A DNA stretch of 64,000 nt. Source: Caulobacter sp. BK020. Lineage in GTDB: Bacteria; Pseudomonadota; Alphaproteobacteria; Caulobacterales; Caulobacteraceae. Below are positions 26,011 through 34,104 of this stretch, piece after piece (within the stretch, counting starts at the first letter, position 1; each line of letters starts with the position of its first letter). The position numbers and the translations under genes were made by a program. Below the pieces are notes generated by a model. It saw only the letters and a program-made list of their open reading frames with translations. It was not told the origin of the DNA and searched no databases. Location of the stretch: NCBI RefSeq assembly GCF_004342605.1, contig NZ_SLZL01000005.1, positions 62,001-126,000 on the forward strand, in the 5' to 3' direction.

Positions 26011-27231
26011 ATGACCAAGCTCTTCCTGCTCGCCTCGGCCGCCGTCCTCGCCCTTTCAGACCCGGCCGCCGCCCTGGCCGCCCAGCCCGATGCGGCGGCC
26101 ATCCACGCCCGCGCCCTGGTTCTGGACAGCCATGTGGACGTGCCTTTGGACCTGGGGGTCGGCCCACACGAGGCCGGCGTCGATGGCGACGGCCAGATCG
26201 ATCTGCCGAAGCTGGAGCGCGGCCAGGTCGACGCCGCCGTGCTGGCTGCGTTCGTCCCCCAAGGGCCACGCACGCCCGAAGGCTACGCCAAGGCGCGAGC
26301 CGACGCCGACACCAAGCTGGCGGCCATCCGCGCCATTGCCGAGCGCCATCCGGACCGCGCCGTGCTGGCCCTGAGCGCCGCCGATGTCGAGGCCGCCGCC
26401 AAGGCCGGCAAGCGGGCGATTATCGTCGGCTTCCTCAACGCCTATCCGTTCGGCGAGAGCCTGGAACCCATCGACGCCTATTACCGCGCCGGCGTGCGCA
26501 GCTTCGGCTTCGTCCACGCGGGCAACAACGCCTATGCCGACTCCTCGCGGCCCAGCGGCGCCGGCCCAAAGGTCGAATGGGGCGGCCTCTCGACCCTGGG
26601 CAAAGCGGCAGTCGGCAAGTTGAACGACCTGGGCATCATCATCGACGTCTCGCAGCTGACACCCGACGGCGTCTTCCAGACGCTGAAGCTCAGCCGAGCG
26701 CCCGTGGTGGCCAGCCATTCCGGCGTCCAGGGAGCAGTCGACGCGCCGCGCAACCTGTCGGACGCCGAACTCGACGCCATCGAGGCCAATGGCGGCGTCG
26801 TCCAGATCGTCGCCTTCGGCCCCTATCTGGTCAAACCCGGTCCCGATTTCGCCGCCAAGGTCGCGCCGATCCGCGTCCAGTTCGGCCTGCCGGCCGCCTA
26901 CGCAAAGACTTCGGACGGGACCGAGACCCTGACACCCGAAAAGCGCACCGACTACAGCCACGCCATCAACGCCCTGCTGCCCAAGGCCACGGTCCAGGAC
27001 CTGATCGTTTCCGTCGACTACGCGGTCAAGCGAATCGGGATCGACCATGTCGGCCTGTCCTCCGACTTCAACCATGGGGGTGGCGTGGTCGGCTGGACCA
27101 ACGAGGGCGAGGCCGCCAATGTCACAGCCGAGCTGGTCCGCCATGGCTACAGCGAGGCCGACATCGGCAAGCTCTGGGGCGGCAACTACCTGCGCGTCTT
27201 CAAGGCCGTCGAGACCGAGGCCAAGCGCTAA
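26011..27231 (+). CDS. Membrane dipeptidase (peptidase M19)
   Basis: A 406-residue M19 zinc dipeptidase with a signal peptide (LFLLASAAVLALSDPAAALA). The first metal ligands are His41 and Asp43 in VLDSHVDVPLD; SHSG and DHVGLSSDF further on complete the binuclear zinc site. Family members hydrolyse dipeptides, including cystinyl-glycine and leukotriene D4, so release of sulfur amino acids in the periplasm would fit the locus. Length and domain order are normal. GGAGA precedes the ATG, within a 15-base block identical to that before the peroxiredoxin gene. An 11-bp hairpin lies 12 bases after the stop. Confidence 0.93.
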   Translation: MTKLFLLASAAVLALSDPAAALAAQPDAAAIHARALVLDSHVDVPLDLGVGPHEAGVDGDGQIDLPKLERGQVDAAVLAAFVPQGPRTPEGYAKARADADTKLAAIRAIAERHPDRAVLALSAADVEAAAKAGKRAIIVGFLNAYPFGESLEPIDAYYRAGVRSFGFVHAGNNAYADSSRPSGAGPKVEWGGLSTLGKAAVGKLNDLGIIIDVSQLTPDGVFQTLKLSRAPVVASHSGVQGAVDAPRNLSDAELDAIEANGGVVQIVAFGPYLVKPGPDFAAKVAPIRVQFGLPAAYAKTSDGTETLTPEKRTDYSHAINALLPKATVQDLIVSVDYAVKRIGIDHVGLSSDFNHGGGVVGWTNEGEAANVTAELVRHGYSEADIGKLWGGNYLRVFKAVETEAKR

Positions 27232-27242
27232 CGATCAGGCCA

Positions 27243-27275
27243 ACGATGGAGAGCTCAACGAATGCTCTCCATCGT
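27243..27275 (+). terminator. Hairpin downstream of the dipeptidase gene
   Basis: A perfect 11-bp stem, ACGATGGAGAG (27243-27253) and CTCTCCATCGT (27265-27275), closes an 11-base loop 12 bases after the dipeptidase stop. It is followed by CATATTTCTAAT rather than a clean T-run, so termination may be weak or the hairpin may protect the mRNA end. Confidence 0.6.
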
Positions 27276-27632
27276 CATATTTCTAATACTCGATATAATA
27301 ATCGTTAATAAATATAAGTTTAATAAGCCTATTTTGAAATACTCATGAAAAATATTGCCACCCACAAGACACACCATAGAAATATTATATCTTTTATATT
27401 CAATAACTAAGCTTGAATATTTTTCCGCTTAAGCCGAATCGCTCAGATTCCAGGCAACTCCTGTTTAGTTTTTCTACGTACCCATAATCCTCGCCGCACC
27501 GCAGCAATGAGACCTCGCAAGGCCCCGAGCGATCCGGGCCTTCGAGTTTTCAGGCGATCTTCCGCATCCAACTGGCCGCCGCTCACGCGGCGGCCGCCTT
27601 CTCGGAAGCGCCTTGATCGGGGGTAAGTTGTC
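27276..27632. other. AT-rich intergenic region
   Basis: About 350 bases without a gene. Bases 27276-27480 are strikingly AT-rich compared with all surrounding coding sequence (for example ATAATAATCGTTAATAAATA). CTAATACTC (27283-27291) and ATACTCAT (27339-27346) recall the sequence before the TonB receptor at 22769-22779. The second half, 27480-27632, returns to high GC and leads into the truncated amine oxidase; GGGGGTAAG before TTG 27633 is its probable ribosome-binding site. No RNA gene or clear promoter could be assigned. Confidence 0.4.
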
Positions 27633-28724
27633 TTGAGTGTCAGTCGTCGCTCGTTTGTGTCGCGCGCCTTCGCACTGGGCGGGTTCGCCGCCGGTTACGC
27701 CGCTCTGCAGGGCCTGGGCCTGACGTCCACCGCTTTCGCCGAGGACTTCGCCCCGCCGCCGCATGGTCTAGGCCAGGGCCGCTCGGTGCTGGTCCTGGGC
27801 GCCGGGATCGCCGGCTTGGTGACCGCCTATGAACTCGAACGCGCCGGCTTTTCGGTCACTGTCATCGAGGCCCGCGATCGGGTCGGCGGCCGCAACTGGA
27901 CGATCCGTGGCGGCGACACCGTCGAAACCCTCGATCGCCCCACCCAGACGGCGGGCTTTTCCAAGGGCCTCTATTTCAACGCCGGCCCCGCGCGCCTGCC
28001 CAGCCATCACCAAGGCGTCCTGTCCTACGCCAAGGCCCTGGGCGTACCGCTGGAAGTCGAGGTCAATTCCAGCCGCTCCAGCCTGCTGCAATCGGACAAG
28101 GCGTTCGGCGGAAAGCCGATCCAGCAGCGCCAAGCGGTCAACGACCTGCGCGGCGGCCTGTCCGAGCTCCTGGCCAAGGCCACGCGCGGCGGGGCGCTGG
28201 ACCAGGACCTGACCGCCGACGACCGCCAAGCCTTGCTGGGCTTCCTGAAGATCTATGGCGACCTGGACGTCAGCGGCGCCTACAAGGGTTCGGAGCGCTC
28301 GGGCTACGTGATCGCGCCCGGCGCGGCTGACCAGAAGGGCGTAGCCCGAGCGCCCCTGCCGCTGCGGGAGCTGCTGGCCGACGAAGCCCTGCCCTACGCC
28401 CTGTTCGAGGACAACATCCTCATGCAGGCCACCATGCTGGAGCCCACGGGCGGCATGGACGCCATTCCCAAAGCCCTGGCCAAGGCCCTGAAGACGCCGC
28501 CGATCCTAAGCGCGGAGGTCACCGCCCTGCGTCAGACCGACAAGGCCGCCGAGGTCGCGATCCGCGATCGCCGCACGGTGGGACCGCCTCGTTCTCCTTT
28601 CGCGATCGTTCGATCGCCCTGCCTGGAGACATCCCATGGATCTGCAGTTGGATGGAAAGCGCGCCCTGGTCACCGGCGCCAGCCGAGGCATTGGCAAGGC
28701 CATCGCCCTTGCCCTGGCCAATGA
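27633..28724 (+). pseudogene. Truncated flavin amine oxidase with Tat signal
   Basis: The reading frame starts at TTG with a Tat signal (SRRSFVSRAFALGG) and continues as an FAD amine oxidase: VLVLGAGIAGLVTAYELERAG, then the arginine-bearing RDRVGGRNWTI. Similarity runs to about residue 313 (EVTALRQTDKAAEVAIRDR, near base 28570). Family members of this type have about 500 residues and finish with a second FAD-binding and substrate segment, which is missing. The remaining 50 codons are out-of-family and overlap the following SDR gene in another frame. The truncation looks like a deletion that brought the SDR gene close. A functional product is unlikely. Confidence 0.8.
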
Positions 28725-29394
28725 AGGCGTCGACGTGGCGATCGCCGCGCGTAACATCGAGACCCTCAGCGCTACGGCCCTGGAGCTGACGCAAGCCACC
28801 GGCGGTCGCATCGTGCCGCTGGTTGTCGACACCGGCGACGACGCCTCGGTCAGGGCCCTGGTCGAGAAGGCGATCGTCGAACTCGGCGGGATCGACATCC
28901 TGGTCAACAACGCCGCCACGCCCGGCGGGGCGGCGCCGGCCGCAACCGTCGCCCAGGCCAGCGGCGCGGCGGTGCTCGAGGACGTCAACGTCAAGGTCGC
29001 CGGCTATCTGCGCACGGCCCAGGCCCTGGCGCCGCACCTGACCGCCGCCGGCTGGGGCCGCATCATCAATATCGGCGGTCTGGCCGCACGCAGCACAGGC
29101 CACTACGTCGCCTCGATCCGTAACGTCGCCGTCTCGGCCCTGACCAAGAACCTGGCCGACGAGTTGGGCCCGCACGGCGTCACCGCCAACGTCATCCATC
29201 CGGGCGGCACCCGCACCGAGAAGACCACGCCCGACGCCGAGGCCAGGATCGCCGCCAGCAACACCATCGGTCGGATCGTCGACTCCTCGGAGATCGCCTG
29301 GCTGGTCGCCATCCTGGCCTCGCCGCTGAGCGGCGCGATCAATGGCGAAACCATCGCCGCGGGCGGCGGCACGCCCAGGGTCATCGGATACTAG
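28636..29394 (+). CDS. SDR-family oxidoreductase with altered active site
   Basis: A 252-residue SDR with normal cofactor motifs: TGASRGIG at 13-20 and NNAA at 91-94. The active site deviates: the usual serine segment reads INIGGLAARS, and Tyr157 is followed by VASIRN, so the lysine of YxxxK is replaced by Ile161 with Arg162 next. SDRs with a YxxSIRN pattern form a recognisable subgroup, so this may be a genuine variant rather than decay. The gene begins inside the tail of the truncated amine oxidase, with GGAGA before the ATG, and is followed after 26 bases by an extended-SDR gene. Substrate unknown. Confidence 0.9.
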   Translation: MDLQLDGKRALVTGASRGIGKAIALALANEGVDVAIAARNIETLSATALELTQATGGRIVPLVVDTGDDASVRALVEKAIVELGGIDILVNNAATPGGAAPAATVAQASGAAVLEDVNVKVAGYLRTAQALAPHLTAAGWGRIINIGGLAARSTGHYVASIRNVAVSALTKNLADELGPHGVTANVIHPGGTRTEKTTPDAEARIAASNTIGRIVDSSEIAWLVAILASPLSGAINGETIAAGGGTPRVIGY

Positions 29395-29420
29395 ACCGTC
29401 GACGCACCGGAGGCCTTCGC

Positions 29421-30440
29421 ATGTCGCGCCATGCTTTGATCCTTGGCGGCACGGGTCAGATCGGCCGCGCCGTCGCTGAAAACCTCCTGGGGCATGGCTG
29501 GGCGGTCTCGATCGCCTCCCGAGGCTTGCGACCGCTGCCGGACGCTCTGAACCGGCGCGGGGCCAAGGCCGTCCTCCTGGACCGCGACACGCCGGGCGAA
29601 CTCACCCGGGCTTTGCGGAGCGGCGCCGACGCGCTGATCGATGTCACAGCCTACGGATCCGACCACGGGCGTCAGCTCATCGCCGTGCAAGACCGGGTCG
29701 GCGCGCTGGTGGTGGTCTCCTCGTCCAGTGTCTATCGCGACGGACTCGGCCGCACGCTCGACGAAGCCGTCAGCAACGGATTCCCCGAGCTTCCGGAACC
29801 TATCAGCGAAGTCCAAGCCACCGTCGCACCTGGCGAAGCGACTTATTCAACCCGCAAGGTGGCGCTCGAAAACCTGCTGCTGGACCAGGCCCAGATCCCA
29901 CTGACGATCCTGCGCCCCGCCGCCATATCCGGCCCTGGCTCCCTGCATCCGAGGGAATGGTGGTTCGTCAAACGCATACTGGACAGACGCAGAGTCATAC
30001 CGCTGGCCTATGACGGGCTGAGCCGGTTCCACACCACGTCCGCCCCGAACCTTGCCGAGCTGGCGCGCCTGGTCGCCGAACATCCGGACACGCGAGTCCT
30101 GAACATCGCCGATCCGCAAGCCTTGAGCGTGGCCGAGATCGGCCATGCGATCGGAGGCGCCATGGACTATGCCGGCGCCTTCAAACCCCTGCCCGACCCC
30201 GTTTTTCCAGCCAAGCTTGGACGAACGCCCTGGTCGGTCCCGCGCCCGTTCGTCCTGGACACCCGCGCGGCCCAGGCGCTCGGCTACAAACCGGTCACGT
30301 CCTACGCCCAGACCGTCGGCGGGATTTGCAAGGACCTGATCCGCAGGGCCGCGCGCGAAGACTGGAGGCAAGCTTTCCCAGTCCTGGCAAGCTACGCCTA
30401 CGAACATTTCGACTATTCGGCGGAAGATGCTGCTTTGTGA
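29421..30440 (+). CDS. NAD-dependent epimerase/dehydratase family protein
   Basis: A 339-residue extended SDR. The N-terminus has the GGTGQIG nucleotide motif (residues 9-15), the middle has VVVSSSSVY and the catalytic pair appears as YSTRK. Such proteins epimerise or dehydrate nucleotide sugars, or reduce carbonyl groups in secondary metabolism. Its partner here is the preceding SDR, 26 bases upstream; the following gene is separated by a 190-base AT-rich gap, so the two SDR-type genes form a small unit. What they do in a sulfur locus is not evident; modification of a sugar-linked substrate is only one possibility. Confidence 0.88.
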   Translation: MSRHALILGGTGQIGRAVAENLLGHGWAVSIASRGLRPLPDALNRRGAKAVLLDRDTPGELTRALRSGADALIDVTAYGSDHGRQLIAVQDRVGALVVVSSSSVYRDGLGRTLDEAVSNGFPELPEPISEVQATVAPGEATYSTRKVALENLLLDQAQIPLTILRPAAISGPGSLHPREWWFVKRILDRRRVIPLAYDGLSRFHTTSAPNLAELARLVAEHPDTRVLNIADPQALSVAEIGHAIGGAMDYAGAFKPLPDPVFPAKLGRTPWSVPRPFVLDTRAAQALGYKPVTSYAQTVGGICKDLIRRAAREDWRQAFPVLASYAYEHFDYSAEDAAL

Positions 30441-30628
30441 TATTCGCCGCGGCTCGTCTAGGACCGCCGCAGTTTTTCTTCAACGAGGTGCGAGAATTCT
30501 CAAGCCTTATTGTTTCTATTGAATTTTTAGACGCCAGTTGATCATCGGAAATCGAACAGTTCAGCACTGCTCGTTATCCGCCTTCGCGCGCGCGTCCTAG
30601 CGTCCAGCTCCAATTCGAGGGCTTCGAC

Positions 30629-31972
30629 ATGACGCAGCAACCCAACCGGCAACTGAAACTCGGCGCGATCCTGGGCGGCGTGGGCATGGACCACACCAGC
30701 TGGCGCGATCCCGAGCTGGCGGGCGACGCCAGCATCGACATCAACTGGTACATCGACAATGCCAGGCTGGCCGAGGCGGCCAAGTTCGACCTGGTGTTCA
30801 TCGTCGACAGCCCGTTCATCACCCCTGATACCGCGCCGCACTTCCTCAACCGCCTCGAGCCCCTGACCCTGCTGTCGGCGCTGGCGGTGAGCACGTCGAA
30901 GATCGGCTTGGTGGGCACCCTGACCACTTCGTACTGGGAGCCTTACAACGTGGCGCGTCAGTTCGGCTCGCTGGATCACATCAGCAAGGGCCGCGCCGGT
31001 TGGAACGTGGTGACCACGGGCCTGGAAGGCGCCTCAAAGAATTATGGCCGCGACGAGCACTTCGAGCATGGCGAGCGCTACGAGCGGGCCGGCGAGTTCG
31101 TCGAGGTGGTCCAGGGCCTGTGGGACAGCTACGAGGACGACGCGTTCCCGCGCGACAAGGCCGCCGGCGTCTTCCTCGACAAGACCAAGCAGCATGCGCT
31201 GAACCACAAGGGCAAGCATTTCTCGGTGGCTGGGCCGCTGGCGCTCAGCCGCTCGCCGCAAGGCCAGCCGGTGATCTTCCAGGCCGGGGTCAGCGGTGCG
31301 GGCCGCGACCTGGGCGCCAAGATCGCCGAAGGCGTATTCGCCGGGGTCGAGACCTTCGAGGAGGCGGTGGAATATTACGCCGATCTCAAGGCCCGCGCCG
31401 CCGCCCTGGGCCGCAACCCCGACCACATCAGCGTCCTGCCGGGTCTGGCCCCGATCATCGCGGACACCGACGAGGAGGCCCGGGCCGTCGCCGAGGCCCA
31501 GGCCGGCGCGCGCGAAATCGACAAGGCCCTGGTCGAACTGGGACGGGCGTTCAATTACCACGACTTCCGCAAGTATCCGCTCGACGGCCCCTTCCCGGAC
31601 GTCAGCGAGCTGAGCCTGAACAGCTACAAGGGCCGAGCCGAGCGGATCGTCGCCGTCGCCAAGGCCGAGGCCCTGACCCTGCGCCAGACCGCGGAGCGGT
31701 TCGGCCGCTGGCGTTCGAACTTCGTCGGCTCGCCCCAGACCATCGCCGACGAGATCGAACGCTGGTTCGTCGGCCGAGCCGTGGACGGATTCATCCTGCG
31801 TGTCGACCGGCCCGGCGTCTTCGCCCAGTTCCGGGACAAGGTGGTGCCGTTGCTGCAGGCCAAGGGCCTGTTCCGCACCGAATACGAGCACGACACCCTG
31901 CGCGGCCACCTGGGCCTGCCGGTTCCCCAGCACCGCTGGGCCGAGCGCTCCGATCAGATCGCCGCCGAATAG
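30629..31972 (+). CDS. LLM flavin monooxygenase, NtaA/SnaA/DszA type
   Basis: A 447-residue paralogue of the monooxygenase at 17606, aligning along the whole length (for example NVARQFGSLDHISKGRAGWNVVTTGLEG and GQPVIFQAGVSGAGRDLGAK). It belongs to the FMNH2-dependent NtaA/SnaA/DszA enzymes. It heads a compact + strand operon: OYE-type flavoenzyme (10 bases later), SsuA-like protein, DszC-like flavoprotein, hydroxyacid dehydrogenase and hydrolase, most joined by 4-base overlaps. That arrangement of a DszA-like and a DszC-like enzyme with a sulfonate-type binding protein points to oxidative release of sulfur from an organic molecule. The upstream 190 bases are AT-rich and should hold the promoter. 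Confidence 0.94.
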   Translation: MTQQPNRQLKLGAILGGVGMDHTSWRDPELAGDASIDINWYIDNARLAEAAKFDLVFIVDSPFITPDTAPHFLNRLEPLTLLSALAVSTSKIGLVGTLTTSYWEPYNVARQFGSLDHISKGRAGWNVVTTGLEGASKNYGRDEHFEHGERYERAGEFVEVVQGLWDSYEDDAFPRDKAAGVFLDKTKQHALNHKGKHFSVAGPLALSRSPQGQPVIFQAGVSGAGRDLGAKIAEGVFAGVETFEEAVEYYADLKARAAALGRNPDHISVLPGLAPIIADTDEEARAVAEAQAGAREIDKALVELGRAFNYHDFRKYPLDGPFPDVSELSLNSYKGRAERIVAVAKAEALTLRQTAERFGRWRSNFVGSPQTIADEIERWFVGRAVDGFILRVDRPGVFAQFRDKVVPLLQAKGLFRTEYEHDTLRGHLGLPVPQHRWAERSDQIAAE

Positions 31973-31982
31973 CCCCGCGCCG

Positions 31983-33068
31983 ATGTCGCTGTTCCAACCC
32001 CAAAAGCTGGGCGCGCTCACCTTGTCCAATCGGATCGTGATGGCGCCGCTGGGCCGCGCGCGCGGCACGCCGGCCTCGCGCGAGCCCACGGCGCTGGTCG
32101 CCCAATATTATGTCCAGCGCGCCAGCGCCGGTCTGATCGTCTCCGAAGCCACCCACGTCTCCGCCGACACGGTCAGCCGGCGCGGCACCACGGCGATCCA
32201 TACCGAAGGCCAGGTCGCGGCCTGGCGCAAGGTCACCGACGCCGTGCACGAGGCCGGCGGCCGGATCGTCCAGCAACTCTTCCACCTGGGCCGCAAGGCC
32301 GACCCTGCCCTGCTTCCGACCGGCGCCTGGCCGCTCGCGCCTTCGGCGATCGCCGCGCGCGCCGAGTTCGCCACGCCCCAGGGCCCCAAGCCCTTCCCCG
32401 TGCCGCGCGCCCTGGAACATGACGACATCGCGCGCATCGTCGAGGCCTTCGGCCTGGCGGCCGCCAACGCCCGCCGCGCCGGCTTCGACGGCGTGGAGAT
32501 CCATGGCGCCAATGGCTACCTGATCGACCAGTTCTTGCGCGATGGCTCCAACTTGCGTCACGACCGTTATGGCGGCGACGTCGAGGGCCGCGCGCGCTTC
32601 CTGCTTGAGGTCGTCGAGGCGGTGACGCCGCACTGGGGCGCCGACCGGGTCGGCGTGCGCCTGTCGCCGCACCCGCATCCCGACGGCACGCAGGACGCCG
32701 CGCCTCGCCGCCTCTATCGCTATGTCGCCGAGCGGCTGGCCGCCCGAGACCTGGCCTATCTGCATCTGGTCGAGCCGGCGACCATCGCGCCGGCCGACCG
32801 TATCGCCCCGGTTGTTCGGCAAGCCTTCGCCGGACCACTGATCCTCTGCGGCGGCTTCGACAAGGCTTCGGGCGAGAGCGCCCTGGCCGAGGGCCGCGCC
32901 GACCTGATCGCCTTCGGGGCGGGCTTCATCGCCAATCCCGACCTCGTCGAACGGCTCCGGCGCGACGCGCCCTGGAATGCGCCCGACCCCAGCACCTTCT
33001 ACAGCGGCGGGGCGGCCGGCTATGTCGACTACCCTGTGCTAGCGCCGGTGGCGGAGGCGGTATCGTGA
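31983..33068 (+). CDS. Old Yellow Enzyme-family NADH:flavin oxidoreductase
   Basis: A 361-residue OYE with the FMN barrel. The substrate-binding pair His174/Asn177 lies in VEIHGANGYLIDQFL, followed by the RYGG of the family, and the C-terminal phosphate-binding segment is AFGAGFIANPDLV. It reduces activated C=C bonds with NAD(P)H via FMN. It starts 10 bases after the DszA-like gene and its stop overlaps the GTG of the SsuA-like gene (GTGA). In this operon it may reduce an unsaturated product of desulfurisation; OYEs rarely supply free FMNH2, so a reductase role for the neighbouring monooxygenases is less likely. Confidence 0.93.
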   Translation: MSLFQPQKLGALTLSNRIVMAPLGRARGTPASREPTALVAQYYVQRASAGLIVSEATHVSADTVSRRGTTAIHTEGQVAAWRKVTDAVHEAGGRIVQQLFHLGRKADPALLPTGAWPLAPSAIAARAEFATPQGPKPFPVPRALEHDDIARIVEAFGLAAANARRAGFDGVEIHGANGYLIDQFLRDGSNLRHDRYGGDVEGRARFLLEVVEAVTPHWGADRVGVRLSPHPHPDGTQDAAPRRLYRYVAERLAARDLAYLHLVEPATIAPADRIAPVVRQAFAGPLILCGGFDKASGESALAEGRADLIAFGAGFIANPDLVERLRRDAPWNAPDPSTFYSGGAAGYVDYPVLAPVAEAVS

Positions 33069-34099
33069 CCGATCAGGAACGACAGGCCTGGGCCGTCGGG
33101 GAGCCGGAGCCGCGCTGGAACCGACGCCTGCTGCTGGGCGCCGGCCTGACCCTTGGGGGCGGCCTGCTGCTCAGCGGCTGTGGTCGACATGAGCAAGTCC
33201 CCGAGCCGACGCTCCGTGTCTCGATCACCGGCAAGGGCGAGGGCGATCAGGAACGGCTGCAGCAACTGGCGGGCCTCACCACCCCTGGCTTCAAGGTCAG
33301 CTTCGCCCATTTCGAATCTGGCCACCTGGTCATCGAGGCGCTCAACAGCCGCGCTCTCGACTATGGGAGCATGAGCGAGATCCCACCGATCTTCGCCGCA
33401 GCCTCGACCACTCAAAGCTTCCGCCAGATCGCCGTGCTGCATGGCGACGTCAACAATCAGGTCGTGTTGGTTCCCAAGGGTTCGCCCATCCAGACCCTGG
33501 CGGACTTGAAGGGCAAGCGGATCGGCTATGTCCGCGCCACCACCTCGCAGTACTTCCTGATTCGGATGCTCCGCTCGGTGGGCCTGGACTGGAAGGACAT
33601 CACGCCCGTGGCGATGGGCGTCTCGGACGGCGCGGCCGCCTTCTCGAGCGGAGCCTTGGACGCCTGGGCGATCTACGGCTTTCCCATCCAGCGGGCCCTG
33701 GCCACCCAAGGCGCACGGATCCTCAAGACGGCGCTCGGCTTCCTGTCCGGCAACTACATCATCTCGGCGCACGTTGACGCCCTGGCCGATCCCAAGACGT
33801 CCGAGCTGATCGGCCGGTACTTGCAGGTCACCCGCCAGGCCTACGCCTGGGCGACCAGCCATCAGGACGAGTGGACCGCGGCGATCGCCCAGGAGATTGG
33901 CGTGCCTCTGGCCTATGTCCGCGACCAGTTCGCGCGCAAGAGCGCCAGCTACGCGCTACGCCCGGTCGATGCGGCGGCCATCGCCTCGCAGCAGGAAGTC
34001 GCCGACGTCTTCGCCAGCGCCGGCCTGATCCCCAGGGCGGTCGATGTGCGTCCGCTCTGGGACGATCGCTTCAACGCCATTCTCCAACGAAAGGCGTAA
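33065..34099 (+). CDS. SsuA-like ABC transporter substrate-binding lipoprotein
   Basis: A 344-residue binding protein of the SsuA/aliphatic-sulfonate family. Arg20-Arg21 precede a hydrophobic run and a lipobox ending at Cys39 (LLLSGCG), so it is probably a Tat-exported or Sec lipoprotein. The mature domain shows ALDYGSMSEIPPIFAAAS and LKGKRIGYVRATTSQY, typical of SsuA. It is translated from a GTG overlapping the OYE stop and lies 5 bases before the DszC-like gene. Encoding a binding protein inside an enzyme operon suggests that its ligand is the substrate of those enzymes. The permease it should serve is not in the window. Confidence 0.93.
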   Translation: MTDQERQAWAVGEPEPRWNRRLLLGAGLTLGGGLLLSGCGRHEQVPEPTLRVSITGKGEGDQERLQQLAGLTTPGFKVSFAHFESGHLVIEALNSRALDYGSMSEIPPIFAAASTTQSFRQIAVLHGDVNNQVVLVPKGSPIQTLADLKGKRIGYVRATTSQYFLIRMLRSVGLDWKDITPVAMGVSDGAAAFSSGALDAWAIYGFPIQRALATQGARILKTALGFLSGNYIISAHVDALADPKTSELIGRYLQVTRQAYAWATSHQDEWTAAIAQEIGVPLAYVRDQFARKSASYALRPVDAAAIASQQEVADVFASAGLIPRAVDVRPLWDDRFNAILQRKA

Positions 34100-34104
34100 C
34101 CGCC

